A stretch of 64,000 nt of DNA. It comes from Saccharothrix sp. ALI-22-I (GTDB lineage Bacteria; Actinomycetota; Actinomycetes; Mycobacteriales; Pseudonocardiaceae). The stretch covers positions 310,001 to 374,000 of the forward strand of contig NZ_MTQP01000065.1 in the NCBI RefSeq assembly GCF_001984175.1, read 5' to 3'. Under the pieces are notes generated by a model, which worked only from the letters and a program-made list of their open reading frames with translations, made no database searches and was not told the origin of the DNA. Shown piece after piece: positions 19,201-27,910 of the stretch (position 1 is the stretch's first letter; the number at the start of each line of letters is the position of its first letter). A program made the position numbers and the translations under genes.

Positions 19201-20097
19201 TCAGCGCAGGCACGGGATGCCGTACGGCGCGCTGACCGCCGGCGCGACCCGACTCCGGTCGGAATCCCCGCACGAACCCCCGACGTAGTGGCTGTTCGCC
19301 TCACCCAGGAACACGGCGTCACCTCGCACGACGTAGTCCGCCTGGTGGGTCGCCTTCGCCACGACGTCCGCCGGGCCGCGCAGCTCCAGATCGGTGTCGA
19401 ACGCGTAGGCGAACGTGAAGAAGGTGCGCACCACCACCTCGCCCGGCACGTTCGCCGAGACCGACATCGATCCCGACACCTTCGGCGCCACGTCCAGCAG
19501 CCGCTCGCCGTCCGCGACCCGCGTCGCCACCGACCCGCCGTCCGTCGACGCCAGCCGTCCCCGCAGCTCCTCGCGCTGCTCGGGCGCGAACAGCGCCAGC
19601 ACCGGCTCCACGTCGCCGGCCAGCACCCGCGGGTCGAGCCGTGCCGCCACGACGACCTGCCGCACCCGCTCCAACGCCGCCACCTGCTGCTCCGCCGGCA
19701 CCACTCCCGCCTGCCACTCCTCCACCTCGGGCACCACCACACCGGCCGCGCCGTCCGCCCAGCCGTCTTCCGTCGTCCCGGCGAACGGCGTCTGCCGGTT
19801 CAGCGGCACGCCGTCGACCACCAGGCCCGGCGGCAACCCGAACACGGACGCGGGCGCCGTCACCCGTGGCGCCGGGTTGTCCGGGAGAAGGAGGACCTCG
19901 TCGAACCTCCCCGTGCGCCACAGCGCGAACACCGGCGCCATGACCACCAGCAGCACCAGCGCACCCAGCACCTTGCCGTTGCGCTCGAACCACAGCTCCA
20001 CGCGCGTCCGCAACGAGTTCTCGTCGTTCGGGCCCAGGCGGTCCTCCCACGTGTCGTCGCCCGGCCCCAGGCGCTCGTCAGACGTGTCCGTCCCCAT
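19201..20097 (-). CDS. Single-pass membrane protein, paralogue of the downstream gene
   Basis: A 298-aa protein with an acidic cytoplasmic N-terminus (residues 1-40), a helix VLGALVLLVVMAPVFALW and an outside domain. FAGTTEDGWADGAAGVVVPEV matches the paralogue at 18234-19133; QVAALERVRQVVVAARLDPRVL and its counterpart in the paralogue also align. The ATG at 20097 is supported by GGGGGAAG. The pair forms an operon with a 67-nt gap, divergent from valS. No catalytic motif is visible; role unknown. Confidence 0.72.
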   Translation of the reverse strand: MGTDTSDERLGPGDDTWEDRLGPNDENSLRTRVELWFERNGKVLGALVLLVVMAPVFALWRTGRFDEVLLLPDNPAPRVTAPASVFGLPPGLVVDGVPLNRQTPFAGTTEDGWADGAAGVVVPEVEEWQAGVVPAEQQVAALERVRQVVVAARLDPRVLAGDVEPVLALFAPEQREELRGRLASTDGGSVATRVADGERLLDVAPKVSGSMSVSANVPGEVVVRTFFTFAYAFDTDLELRGPADVVAKATHQADYVVRGDAVFLGEANSHYVGGSCGDSDRSRVAPAVSAPYGIPCLR

Positions 20098-20203
20098 GCT
20101 TCCCCCACCGCTGATCACGTTCGAAGGCAGCAGCATCACACGTGCGAGCCGCTACCAGGTATCTGGTTAGAAGTCGATAGCCCCGCCTCCGTAGACTTCG
20201 ACC

Positions 20204-22849
20204 GTGACTGAGACCCCCACCGCACCGCAGCGCTCAGAACTCCCGCCGGCCTGGAACCCGGCCGAGGTAGAGGCCGGGCTGTACGAGCGGTGGGTCGAGC
20301 GCGGCTACTTCACGGCCGACGCGACCAGCGACAAGCCGCCGTTCTCCATCGTGCTGCCGCCGCCGAACGTCAACGGCAGCCTGCACATGGGCCACGCGCT
20401 CAACCACAGCATCATGGACGCGCTCAGCCGCCGCCGCCGCATGCAGGGCTACGAGGTGCTGTGGCTGCCCGGCACCGACCACGCGGGCATCGCCACCCAG
20501 ACCGCGGTCGAGCGCTCCCTGGCCGGCGAGGGCAAGTCCCGCCAAGACCTGGGCCGGGAGAAGTTCGTCGAGCGCGTGTGGGAGTGGCGCGAGGAGGTCG
20601 GCGGCCGCATCCTCGCCCAGATGCGCCGCCTCGGCGACGGCGTCGACTGGACGCGCACCCGCTTCACCATGGACGAGGGCCTGTCCCAGGCAGTCCAGAC
20701 CATCTTCAAGAAGCTCTTCGACGACGGCCTCATCTACCGCGCCGAACGCATCATCAACTGGTGCCCGCGCTGCCAGACCGCGCTGTCCGACATCGAGGTC
20801 GACCACTCCGAGGACGACGGCGAGCTCATCTCCATCCGCTACGGCTCCGGCGACAACTCGATCGTGGTCGCGACCACGCGCGCCGAGACGATGCTGGGCG
20901 ACACGGCGGTCGCCGTGCACCCCGAGGACGAGCGGTACCGCCACCTCATCGGCACCGAGGTCGAGGTGCCGCTGACCGGCCGGTACGTGCCGATCGTGGC
21001 CGACGAGCACGTCGACCCGAAGTTCGGCACCGGCGCGGTCAAGGTCACCCCGGCGCACGACCCGAACGACTTCGAGATCGGCCAGCGCCACGAGCTGCCC
21101 GCGCTCACCGTGATGGACGGCCGCGGTGTGATCACCGCGCACGGCCCGTTCCAGGACATGGACCGGTTCGAGGCACGCCCGGCGGTCGTCGCCGCCCTGC
21201 GCGAACAGGGCCGGATCGTGGCCGAGAAGCGCCCGTACCAGCACTCCGTCGGCCACTGCTCGCGCTGCGACACCGTCATCGAGCCGCGCCTGTCCATGCA
21301 GTGGTGGGTGAAGGTCGCCCCGCTCGCCGAGGCCGCCTCCGCCGCGGTGCGTGACGGCCGCACCACGATTCACCCGCCGGAGCTGGCCAAGCGCTACTTC
21401 GACTGGGTCGACAACCTCAACGACTGGTGCATCTCGCGCCAGCTGTGGTGGGGCCACCGCATCCCGGTCTGGTACGGCCCCAACGACAAGGTGATGTGCG
21501 TCGGCCCCGACGACGAGCCGCCCGGTGAGGGCTGGGTGCAGGACGAGGACGTGCTCGACACGTGGTTCTCGTCCGGCCTCTGGCCGTTCTCCACGCTGGG
21601 CTGGCCCACGCCGACCAGCGACCTGGCCAAGTTCTACCCGACCAGCGTGCTGTCCACCGGCTACGACATCCTGTTCTTCTGGGTCGTCCGGATGATGATG
21701 TTCGGCCTGTACGCGATGGACGGCAAGCAGCCGTTCGACCACGTGTTCCTGCACGGCCTCATCCGCGACCAGTACGGCAAGAAGATGTCGAAGTCGCGCG
21801 GCAACGGCATCGACCCGATCGACTGGATGGACACCTACGGCGCCGACGCCACCCGGTTCACCCTGCTGCGCGGCGCGAACCCCGGCTCCGACCTGGCCAT
21901 CGCCGAGGAGTGGGCGGCCGGTTCCCGCAACTTCACCACGAAGCTGTGGAACGCCTCCCGGTTCGCGCTGAGCAACGGCGCCACCGTGCAACGCCCGCTC
22001 CCGCCGCGCGACGAGCTGACCGACGCCGACCGCTGGATCCTCGACCTGCTCGACCAGCTGGTGTCCGATGTGGACGGCCAGTTCGAGTCGTTCCAGTTCG
22101 CCAAGCTCAGCGAGGCGTTGTACCACTTCACCTGGGGCGAGTTCTGCGACTGGTACGTGGAGCTGGCCAAGGTCCAGCTCGCCGAGGGCGGCGCGCGCGC
22201 CGAGGCCACTCAGTCCGTGCTCGGCCACGTCCTCGAAGTGGTGCTGCGGCTGCTGCACCCGCTGACGCCGTTCATCACCGAGACGCTGTGGACCACGTTG
22301 ACCGGCGGCGAGTCGCTGGTGATCGCGGACTGGCCCAAGCCGACCGGCGTCGAGCGCGACGAGGTGGCCGCAGGCCGGATCGAGGGCCTGAAGAAGCTGG
22401 TCACCGAGATCCGCCGGTTCCGCAACGACCAGGGCCTCAAGCCCGCGCAGAAGGTCGCCGGCAAGGTCCGCGGCGCGTGCTGCGTCGACCTGACCGGCCA
22501 GGTGGCCGCGGTGCGCTCGCTGACCCGGATGACCGAGCCCGGCGACGAGTTCTCGGTGACCGTGTCGCTGGACGTCGGCCTGCCCGCCGGCACGGTGAAG
22601 GTCGAACTGGACCTGTCCGGCACGGTCGACGTGGTCGCCGAGCGCAAGCGGCTGGCCAAGGACCTCGCGGTGGCCGAGAAGGAACGCGCCCAGTGCGAGG
22701 GCAAGCTCGGCAACGCCGCGTTCCTCGACAAGGCGCCGGCCGAGGTGGTGGCCAAGATCCAGACCCGGCTGGCGGCGGCCAACGCCGAGATCGAGCGCAT
22801 CCACGCCCGGCTCGACACCCTGCCGCAGGACAGCGGGCAGCAGTCGTGA
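20204..22849 (+). CDS. valS: Valyl-tRNA synthetase
   Basis: The 881-aa class Ia synthetase charges tRNA-Val. The HIGH-like motif is HMGH at 61-64 and the KMSKS motif is at 527-531. A CP1 editing insertion lies between them, and a C-terminal coiled coil (about 810-875, VAERKRLAKDLAVAEKERAQCEGKLGN and onwards) binds the tRNA. The GTG start is at 20204. The stop overlaps the folC start (GTGA), giving the conserved valS-folC-DUF4233 order. Confidence 0.97.
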   Translation: MTETPTAPQRSELPPAWNPAEVEAGLYERWVERGYFTADATSDKPPFSIVLPPPNVNGSLHMGHALNHSIMDALSRRRRMQGYEVLWLPGTDHAGIATQTAVERSLAGEGKSRQDLGREKFVERVWEWREEVGGRILAQMRRLGDGVDWTRTRFTMDEGLSQAVQTIFKKLFDDGLIYRAERIINWCPRCQTALSDIEVDHSEDDGELISIRYGSGDNSIVVATTRAETMLGDTAVAVHPEDERYRHLIGTEVEVPLTGRYVPIVADEHVDPKFGTGAVKVTPAHDPNDFEIGQRHELPALTVMDGRGVITAHGPFQDMDRFEARPAVVAALREQGRIVAEKRPYQHSVGHCSRCDTVIEPRLSMQWWVKVAPLAEAASAAVRDGRTTIHPPELAKRYFDWVDNLNDWCISRQLWWGHRIPVWYGPNDKVMCVGPDDEPPGEGWVQDEDVLDTWFSSGLWPFSTLGWPTPTSDLAKFYPTSVLSTGYDILFFWVVRMMMFGLYAMDGKQPFDHVFLHGLIRDQYGKKMSKSRGNGIDPIDWMDTYGADATRFTLLRGANPGSDLAIAEEWAAGSRNFTTKLWNASRFALSNGATVQRPLPPRDELTDADRWILDLLDQLVSDVDGQFESFQFAKLSEALYHFTWGEFCDWYVELAKVQLAEGGARAEATQSVLGHVLEVVLRLLHPLTPFITETLWTTLTGGESLVIADWPKPTGVERDEVAAGRIEGLKKLVTEIRRFRNDQGLKPAQKVAGKVRGACCVDLTGQVAAVRSLTRMTEPGDEFSVTVSLDVGLPAGTVKVELDLSGTVDVVAERKRLAKDLAVAEKERAQCEGKLGNAAFLDKAPAEVVAKIQTRLAAANAEIERIHARLDTLPQDSGQQS

Positions 22850-24210
22850 GCGGGTTCGAGACGGGGGCGTTGGAGGAACTGCGCCAGGTCGAGGCGGAGC
22901 TGAACACCCGCTGGCCCGAGACCAAGATCGAACCGAGCCTGGACCGCATCCGGGCGTTGGCCGACATCCTCGGCGACCCGCAGCACACCTACCCCGTGGT
23001 GCACGTCGGCGGGACGAACGGCAAGACGTCCACCTCGCGGATGATCGACGCGCTGCTCACCCGGATCGGGCTGCGCACCGGCCGGTACACCAGCCCGCAC
23101 CTCCAGCTGGCGACCGAGCGGATCAGCGTGGACGGCGTGCCGATCAGCCCCGAGCGGTACGTCGAGATCTACCGCGACATCGAGCCGTACCTGTCGATCG
23201 TGGACGCGCGCGGCGACGTGCCGATGAGCAAGTTCGAAGTGCTCACCGGCATGGCGTTCGCGGCGTTCGCGGACGCGCCGGTGGACGCTGCCGTGATCGA
23301 GGTCGGCATGGGCGGGTCGTGGGACGCCACGAACATCGCCGACGGCCGGATCGCGGTGATCACACCCATCGGGCTCGACCACGTCGAGTACCTGGGCGCC
23401 GACCTGGCCGGCATCGCGGAGGAGAAGGCCGGGATCATCAAGCCCGGCGCGGTCGCGCTGTTCGCCGAGCAGGACCCCGCCGTCGAACAGGTGCTGCTGA
23501 AGCGGTGCGCCGAGGTGGACGCCTCGATCGCGCGGATGGGGTCGGAGTTCGGCGTCGTCCACCGCGATATCGCGGTGGGCGGGCAGATGCTCCGGCTGCA
23601 AGGGCTCGGCGGCGTGTACGACGAGGTGTTCCTCCCCCTGCACGGCGCGCACCAGGCGGCGAACGCGGTGCTGGCGCTGGCCGCCGTGGAGGCGTTCTTC
23701 GGTGCGGGCGCCGACCGGCAGCTGGACATCGACATCGTGCGCGAGGCGTTCGCCACGGTCAGCTCACCCGGCCGGCTCGAACGGGTCCGGTCCGCGCCGA
23801 CCGTGCTGGTGGACGCGGCGCACAACCCGCAGGGCGCGCAGGCGTTGGCGAAGGCGCTGGACGAGGAGTTCGGCTTCCGCAAGCTGGTCGCCGTGGTCGG
23901 CGTGATGCAGGAGAAGGACGCGGTGGGCATCCTCAGCGCGCTGGAGCCCGTCGTGCAGGAGGTCGTGCTGACCGCGAACTCCTCGCCCCGCGCGATGGAC
24001 CCCGACCTGCTCGCCGGCGTGGCGATCCCGATCTTCGGCGAGGACCGGATGGTCGTGCAGCCACACCTGGTCGACGCCATCGAGGAAGCCGTGCGGCTGG
24101 CCGAGGAGAGCGACGACGGTGACATGGTGTCGGGTGGCGGTGTCGTGGTGACCGGCTCGGTCGTCACGGCGGGCGACGCGCGGGCGCTGTTCGGCAAGGA
24201 GCCCTCGTGA
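22846..24210 (+). CDS. folC: Folylpolyglutamate synthase / dihydrofolate synthase
   Basis: The 454-aa Mur-ligase-type enzyme adds glutamate to dihydropteroate and folates. The P-loop GGTNGKT lies at 55-61, the folate loop block YTSPHLQLATERISVDG follows, and the C-terminal domain contains LVDAAHNPQGAQALAKAL. Its GTG overlaps the valS stop by 4 nt, so translation is coupled; its own stop overlaps the DUF4233 gene in the same way. Confidence 0.95.
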   Translation: MSGFETGALEELRQVEAELNTRWPETKIEPSLDRIRALADILGDPQHTYPVVHVGGTNGKTSTSRMIDALLTRIGLRTGRYTSPHLQLATERISVDGVPISPERYVEIYRDIEPYLSIVDARGDVPMSKFEVLTGMAFAAFADAPVDAAVIEVGMGGSWDATNIADGRIAVITPIGLDHVEYLGADLAGIAEEKAGIIKPGAVALFAEQDPAVEQVLLKRCAEVDASIARMGSEFGVVHRDIAVGGQMLRLQGLGGVYDEVFLPLHGAHQAANAVLALAAVEAFFGAGADRQLDIDIVREAFATVSSPGRLERVRSAPTVLVDAAHNPQGAQALAKALDEEFGFRKLVAVVGVMQEKDAVGILSALEPVVQEVVLTANSSPRAMDPDLLAGVAIPIFGEDRMVVQPHLVDAIEEAVRLAEESDDGDMVSGGGVVVTGSVVTAGDARALFGKEPS

Positions 24211-24611
24211 CTTCCGCTTCGGTGCCCGAGGGCGTGCCGGTGCCCAAGAAGGACCCGATGAAGTCCTTCCGGGGCATCATGGCCGGCACGCTGATCCTGG
24301 AGGCGATCGTCGTCGCCCTCGCGCTGCCGGTGGTGGCGAAACTGGGCGGCGGCATCGGCACGGGCACCGGGTACCTGGTGCTCGCGCTGATCGTCGCGCT
24401 GATCGCCACGTGCGCGCTGTTGAAGCGCTCGTGGGCCGTGTACGTGATCGTGGCGATCCACGTCGTGATGGTGGCGTCGTGGTTCGCGTTGACCGCGCTC
24501 GGCGGCATCGGTGTCGTGTTCAGCCTGGTGTGGGTGTACCTGCTGTGGCTGCGGCGTGACGTGGCGAGGCGGATGGCCGAGGGGCGGCTACCCAGCCAGC
24601 AGCAGGGCTAG
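24207..24611 (+). CDS. DUF4233 family membrane protein
   Basis: A 134-aa protein with four hydrophobic segments: IMAGTLILEAIVVALALPVV, GTGYLVLALIVALIATCALL, AVYVIVAIHVVMVASWFAL and a final helix ending VYLLWLRRDVARRM. DUF4233 proteins regularly follow folC in actinobacteria; their function is unknown. GTG overlaps the folC stop. In many relatives ndk comes next, but here the strand changes to an unrelated VOC gene. Confidence 0.85.
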   Translation: MTSASVPEGVPVPKKDPMKSFRGIMAGTLILEAIVVALALPVVAKLGGGIGTGTGYLVLALIVALIATCALLKRSWAVYVIVAIHVVMVASWFALTALGGIGVVFSLVWVYLLWLRRDVARRMAEGRLPSQQQG

Positions 24612-24653
24612 GTGGCGAACCCGGCTGGCTCGCCAGTCGGCCGGGGCGAGCGA

Positions 24654-25043
24654 CTACTTCATGGCGGCGATCTGGATCAGGTTGCCGCAGGTGTCGTCGA
24701 AGACGGCGGTGACGACCGGCCCGAAGTCGGTCGCGTCCTGGGTGAACTCGACGCCCAGCCCCTTGAGCCGCTCGACCTCGGCGTACACGTCGTCGACGGC
24801 GAACTGGGTGAACGGGATGCCGTCGGTGACCAGGGCCTTCTTGAACGGGCCCGCCGCAGGGTGGCCGTCCGGCTCCAGCAGCAGCTCGACGCCGTCCGGG
24901 TCGGCGGGGGAGACCACGGTGAGCCAGCGGGCCCCGCCGGCGGGCACGTCGGTCTTCTTGATGAACCCCAGCTTCTCGGTGTAGAAGGCCAGCGCCTTGG
25001 CCTGGTCGTCGACGAACACGCTGGTGATGTTGATGCGGATCAC
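24654..25043 (-). CDS. VOC family (glyoxalase/bleomycin resistance) protein
   Basis: A 129-aa single-unit VOC protein with the paired beta-alpha-beta-beta-beta modules: AKALAFYTEKLGFIKKTDV in the first and IQIAAMK at the end of the second. The substrate is unknown. The GTG at 25043 overlaps the TGA of the ArsR gene, so the two are translationally coupled. Together they form an autoregulated two-gene operon that resembles ArsR/VOC pairs elsewhere in actinobacteria. Confidence 0.85.
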   Translation of the reverse strand: MIRINITSVFVDDQAKALAFYTEKLGFIKKTDVPAGGARWLTVVSPADPDGVELLLEPDGHPAAGPFKKALVTDGIPFTQFAVDDVYAEVERLKGLGVEFTQDATDFGPVVTAVFDDTCGNLIQIAAMK

Positions 25044-25336
25044 GGGTTCGGTGCCTCTCGGTCGATGGGCCACCGCTCGACGATCGAGCGCAGCGGGCTC
25101 GTGTCGATGTGGTGGAACTTGTACCGGCCCTGCCGCCGGGTGTGCACCAGGCCGGCCTGTTCGAGCACCGCGAGGTGCTGCGAGATGGCTTGGCGCGAGG
25201 AGGCCAGACCGTGCTTCATGGTCAGTCGGCCGCAGATCTCGAACAGCGTCTGACCGTCCCTGTCGATCAGCTCGTCCAGGATGGTGCGTCGCGTCGCGTC
25301 ACCGATGGCCTTGAACAGGTCGGGGTCTGCGTCCAC
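25040..25336 (-). CDS. ArsR family transcriptional regulator, probably leaderless
   Basis: A 98-aa winged-helix protein. LFKAIGDATRRTILDELIDRDGQTLFEICGRL leads to the recognition region ASSRQAISQHLAVLEQAGLVHTRRQGRYKFHHID. No metal-binding cysteines are present. The GTG at 25336 is chosen instead of an upstream TTG (25354), because the TTG would lie inside the promoter: a TATAAC -10 box ends 7 nt before the GTG. The transcript would start at or beside the start codon and lack a ribosome binding site. Confidence 0.85.
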   Translation of the reverse strand: MDADPDLFKAIGDATRRTILDELIDRDGQTLFEICGRLTMKHGLASSRQAISQHLAVLEQAGLVHTRRQGRYKFHHIDTSPLRSIVERWPIDREAPNP

Positions 25337-25343
25337 GGGTACA

Positions 25344-25373
25344 GTTATAGGCAAGTCTCCACTTGCCTGTCAA
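25344..25373 (-). promoter_or_regulatory. ArsR promoter with operator palindrome in the spacer
   Basis: On the minus strand a perfect TTGACA -35 box (25368-25373) and a TATAAC -10 box (25344-25349) are separated by 18 nt. The spacer contains the perfect 8-bp dyad AGGCAAGT-CTCC-ACTTGCCT (25349-25368 on the plus strand). Bound ArsR would block RNA polymerase, giving simple autorepression. Confidence 0.8.
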
Positions 25374-25671
25374 GGGAGGATGGCCGCACGGGCCTTCGCT
25401 CGTCGTGCCGCTACCGGGTTCTGAGACCAGGTCTTGGTCGTGCGAAACGCTGTCGTTCCGGTCCCTTTCGGGGAGGCGTTCGGGGCGTTGGGGTTCAGCC
25501 GAAGGCGCTGAAGAGTGCTTCCGCGCGGTCCCGCTTGGCGTACACCTCCCATGCGGTGTCCGCGAGTCCCGCGACAACATGAGACATGCGGTTTAGGTTG
25601 TCCAGGTTGCACGGTTCGCCTGTCCGGGTGATCTCGGCTGGGGAGCCAGGTCGGGGACAGGTTGGATGATC
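25374..25671. pseudogene. Intergenic segment with a possible gene remnant on the minus strand
   Basis: Between the ArsR promoter and the PucR-type gene no full gene is seen. A minus-strand frame ending at about 25496 reads CNLDNLNRMSHVVAGLADT, then WEVYAKRDRAEALFSAFG and a stop. It looks protein-like and could be the C-terminal end of a decayed gene, but the family is not recognised and it has no start or ribosome binding site of its own. Confidence 0.25.
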
Positions 25672-26763
25672 TTAGGTTCGGTGGTCCGGGGTCGCCAGTC
25701 GGCGGGCCAGCAGGGCGACCATTGTGCGGAAGCGGCCGTGTGGGGTGTCTAGTGACCAGCCGAGTACGTCCTCGGCTCTGGCCAGTCGGGACGCGACCGA
25801 GCTGTGGTGCAGGTGCAGTGATTCCGCCGCCTTGCGCAGTGAGCCGCTGAGGCAGAACGCCTCCAACGCCGCCACGTCCAGCCTCCCGCTTGGCGTCGCG
25901 GCCAGCGCGTTCAACGCCGTCACGTCGGCGTCCTGGCGCAGCAGTTCGACGGGCACCTCGGCCAGCAACGCCGTCGCGCCCAGGCCGGTGAAATCGGCCA
26001 CTGGGTGTTCGGCGGATGTGAACCGGAGCGCCTGTTGCGCCTGCTTCCACGACGCGTGCGCGTTCAGGCCATCGACCGTCCCGCCCAAGCCGAGCCGTAC
26101 CTCGCCGCCGACCCGGCCGGTCAACGCCTCCGCCAGGCCCGGTGAGTCCGGTGGTTGCAGGACCAGGGCGGCACGTCGTCCGACCAGCGCCACGCGCACG
26201 GGCACGTGCCGACCTGTCCGTGCGACTAGCCGAACGGCCTCAGCGCCGGGATCGAGTCCCGGACCGCACTCCACGGCCGCGATCCGCAACGGCCGGTCGT
26301 GTGCGAGACCCAGCAGCTTCACGGCCCGTGCCCGGTCCTCGGGCGCCTCCCGTTCGGACAGCAGGAGCTCGATCAGCGCCGGGTCCGCCAAGTGCGGCGC
26401 GGCGGTGTGGCGGGGTGGTTCCAGCACCCGGATGGTGATCGCGCAGCGTTCCAGCACGAGGTCGTCCAACGGGCGCGGGCCGTCCGGGCGTTCCAGCCAC
26501 ACCCGGCCCGACTCGCCGATCGCGGCCTCACCGGTCACCACGCCGGGCTCGCCCGCGAAGGGTCTACCGTCCGGTCCGTGGCGCATCGGTGGTCTGCCGT
26601 CGAGTTCCACGCCGACCACGCAGTCGGCCAGCCCTGCCGTCGCACGCACCACTTCGACCAGCTTCGCGCGGCTCTCGACCAGCGTGTCGAAGTACGCGAT
26701 CACCCGGATCGCGGTCTCCGCGTCGGCGTCGAGCGTGGAGAGTTTGCGCAGCAGGCCCCTCAC
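25672..26763 (-). CDS. PucR/CdaR-type transcriptional regulator
   Basis: A 363-aa regulator. The C-terminal HTH_30 domain is clear (LDVAALEAFCLSGSLRKAAESLHLHHSSVASRLARAEDVLGWSLD), as in PucR/CdaR family activators. The preceding region (about 170-290) is a GGDEF-like CdaR domain, and the N-terminus is a poorly conserved sensory part. The GTG at 26763 is used; the open frame continues upstream into sequence with no coding character. It is divergent from the lipase gene at 26926 with a 162-nt gap, so that gene is its most likely target. Confidence 0.8.
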   Translation of the reverse strand: MRGLLRKLSTLDADAETAIRVIAYFDTLVESRAKLVEVVRATAGLADCVVGVELDGRPPMRHGPDGRPFAGEPGVVTGEAAIGESGRVWLERPDGPRPLDDLVLERCAITIRVLEPPRHTAAPHLADPALIELLLSEREAPEDRARAVKLLGLAHDRPLRIAAVECGPGLDPGAEAVRLVARTGRHVPVRVALVGRRAALVLQPPDSPGLAEALTGRVGGEVRLGLGGTVDGLNAHASWKQAQQALRFTSAEHPVADFTGLGATALLAEVPVELLRQDADVTALNALAATPSGRLDVAALEAFCLSGSLRKAAESLHLHHSSVASRLARAEDVLGWSLDTPHGRFRTMVALLARRLATPDHRT

Positions 26764-26925
26764 GTCCCGAGCGTAACCCCCGAGCGTTACCGCAGGCCGG
26801 CACGAATGTCGGGTTCCCGGCGCCGGAATACCGACGCCTGTCGGAGGTGCGGCCGAGTGGCGCGGACCACACTCGGAATCGAGTCCCGGCATCGAAGCCG
26901 GGCCCCTTTCATCATCGGAGATGAC

Positions 26926-27858
26926 GTGGCCTACGCGATCGACCCGGAACTCGCCGCCGCGGTGCACATGCTGCCGGAGCTGGACCTGACCGACCTGCCG
27001 ACGGCCCGCAAGGGCATGGAAGAGCTCACCCGCGAGTTGGGCGAGGTCGACGAGACCGGCCTGAGCATCACCGAACGCACGACGACCAGGGCGGACGGCA
27101 CGGAACTGGCGCTGCGCGTCTACCGGCCCGACGACGCCGCGCCCGCCGCGATCCTGGCCATCCACGGCGGCGGTTTCGTGATCGGCAGCGTCGACGCCGA
27201 CCACCCGCGCAACGTGCGGCTGGCCAAGGAGACCGGCGCGGTGGTCGTGGCCGTCGCTTACCGGCTCTCGCCGGAGACGCCGTTCCCCGGCGGCCTGGAG
27301 GACTGCTACACAGGCCTGGAGTGGCTGGCCGGGCACGCGGGCGAACTCGGCGTCGACCTGGACCGGATCGCGATCAACGGCTACAGCGCGGGCGGTGGCC
27401 TGTGCGCGGCGCTGGCGCTGCTGGCCCGTGACCGTGGCGGCCCGCGCATCTGCTTCCAGTACCTCGGCGTGCCCGAGGTGGACGACCGGCTGGAGACCCG
27501 CAGCGCGCGCGAGTTCGTGGACACCCCGGTGTGGAAGCGGCCGCTCGCGGAGATCAGTTGGGACAGCTACCTCGGCGAGGGCAAGCGTGGCGGCGAGGAC
27601 GTCTCGCCCTACGCCGCGCCCGCCCGTGCCACCGACCTCGCCGGCCTGCCGCCCGCCTACGTCTCGGCGATGGAGTTCGACCCGCTGCGGGACGAGGGCA
27701 TCGCGTACGCGCTCAAGCTGATCGACGCGGGCGTGCCGGTCGAGTTGCACCTGTTCAGCGGCACGTTCCACGGCTCCTCCCTGCTCGCGTACGCCCAGCA
27801 GGCGCAGCGCGAGTTGGAGGAGGAGATCGTGGTGCTCCGCCGCGCGCTGGGCCTGTAG
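26926..27858 (+). CDS. Hormone-sensitive-lipase-type alpha/beta hydrolase
   Basis: A 310-aa esterase of the HSL (family IV) group. The oxyanion motif HGGGFVIGS is followed by the nucleophile GYSAGGG, the acid in MEFDPLRDEG and the His in FSGTFHGS. It has no signal peptide and should be cytoplasmic, hydrolysing short-chain esters. The GTG at 26926 is supported by GGAG at 26917-26920; the long upstream open frame is not coding. Divergent from the PucR-type regulator. Confidence 0.87.
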   Translation: MAYAIDPELAAAVHMLPELDLTDLPTARKGMEELTRELGEVDETGLSITERTTTRADGTELALRVYRPDDAAPAAILAIHGGGFVIGSVDADHPRNVRLAKETGAVVVAVAYRLSPETPFPGGLEDCYTGLEWLAGHAGELGVDLDRIAINGYSAGGGLCAALALLARDRGGPRICFQYLGVPEVDDRLETRSAREFVDTPVWKRPLAEISWDSYLGEGKRGGEDVSPYAAPARATDLAGLPPAYVSAMEFDPLRDEGIAYALKLIDAGVPVELHLFSGTFHGSSLLAYAQQAQRELEEEIVVLRRALGL

Positions 27859-27870
27859 ACGACGGGTCCA

Positions 27871-27896
27871 GTTCACCGGGAATTCGGCTTCACCGG
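27871..27896 (+). promoter_or_regulatory. PHO-box-like repeats upstream of phoD
   Basis: GTTCACCGG (27871) and CTTCACCGG (27888) stand shortly before phoD. Streptomyces PHO boxes are direct repeats of GTTCACC spaced 11 nt; here the spacing is 17 nt and the middle unit (ATTCGGC) is poor, so this is a weak match to PhoP control. Confidence 0.35.
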
Positions 27897-27910
27897 TTAC
27901 AAAGCCGCAC

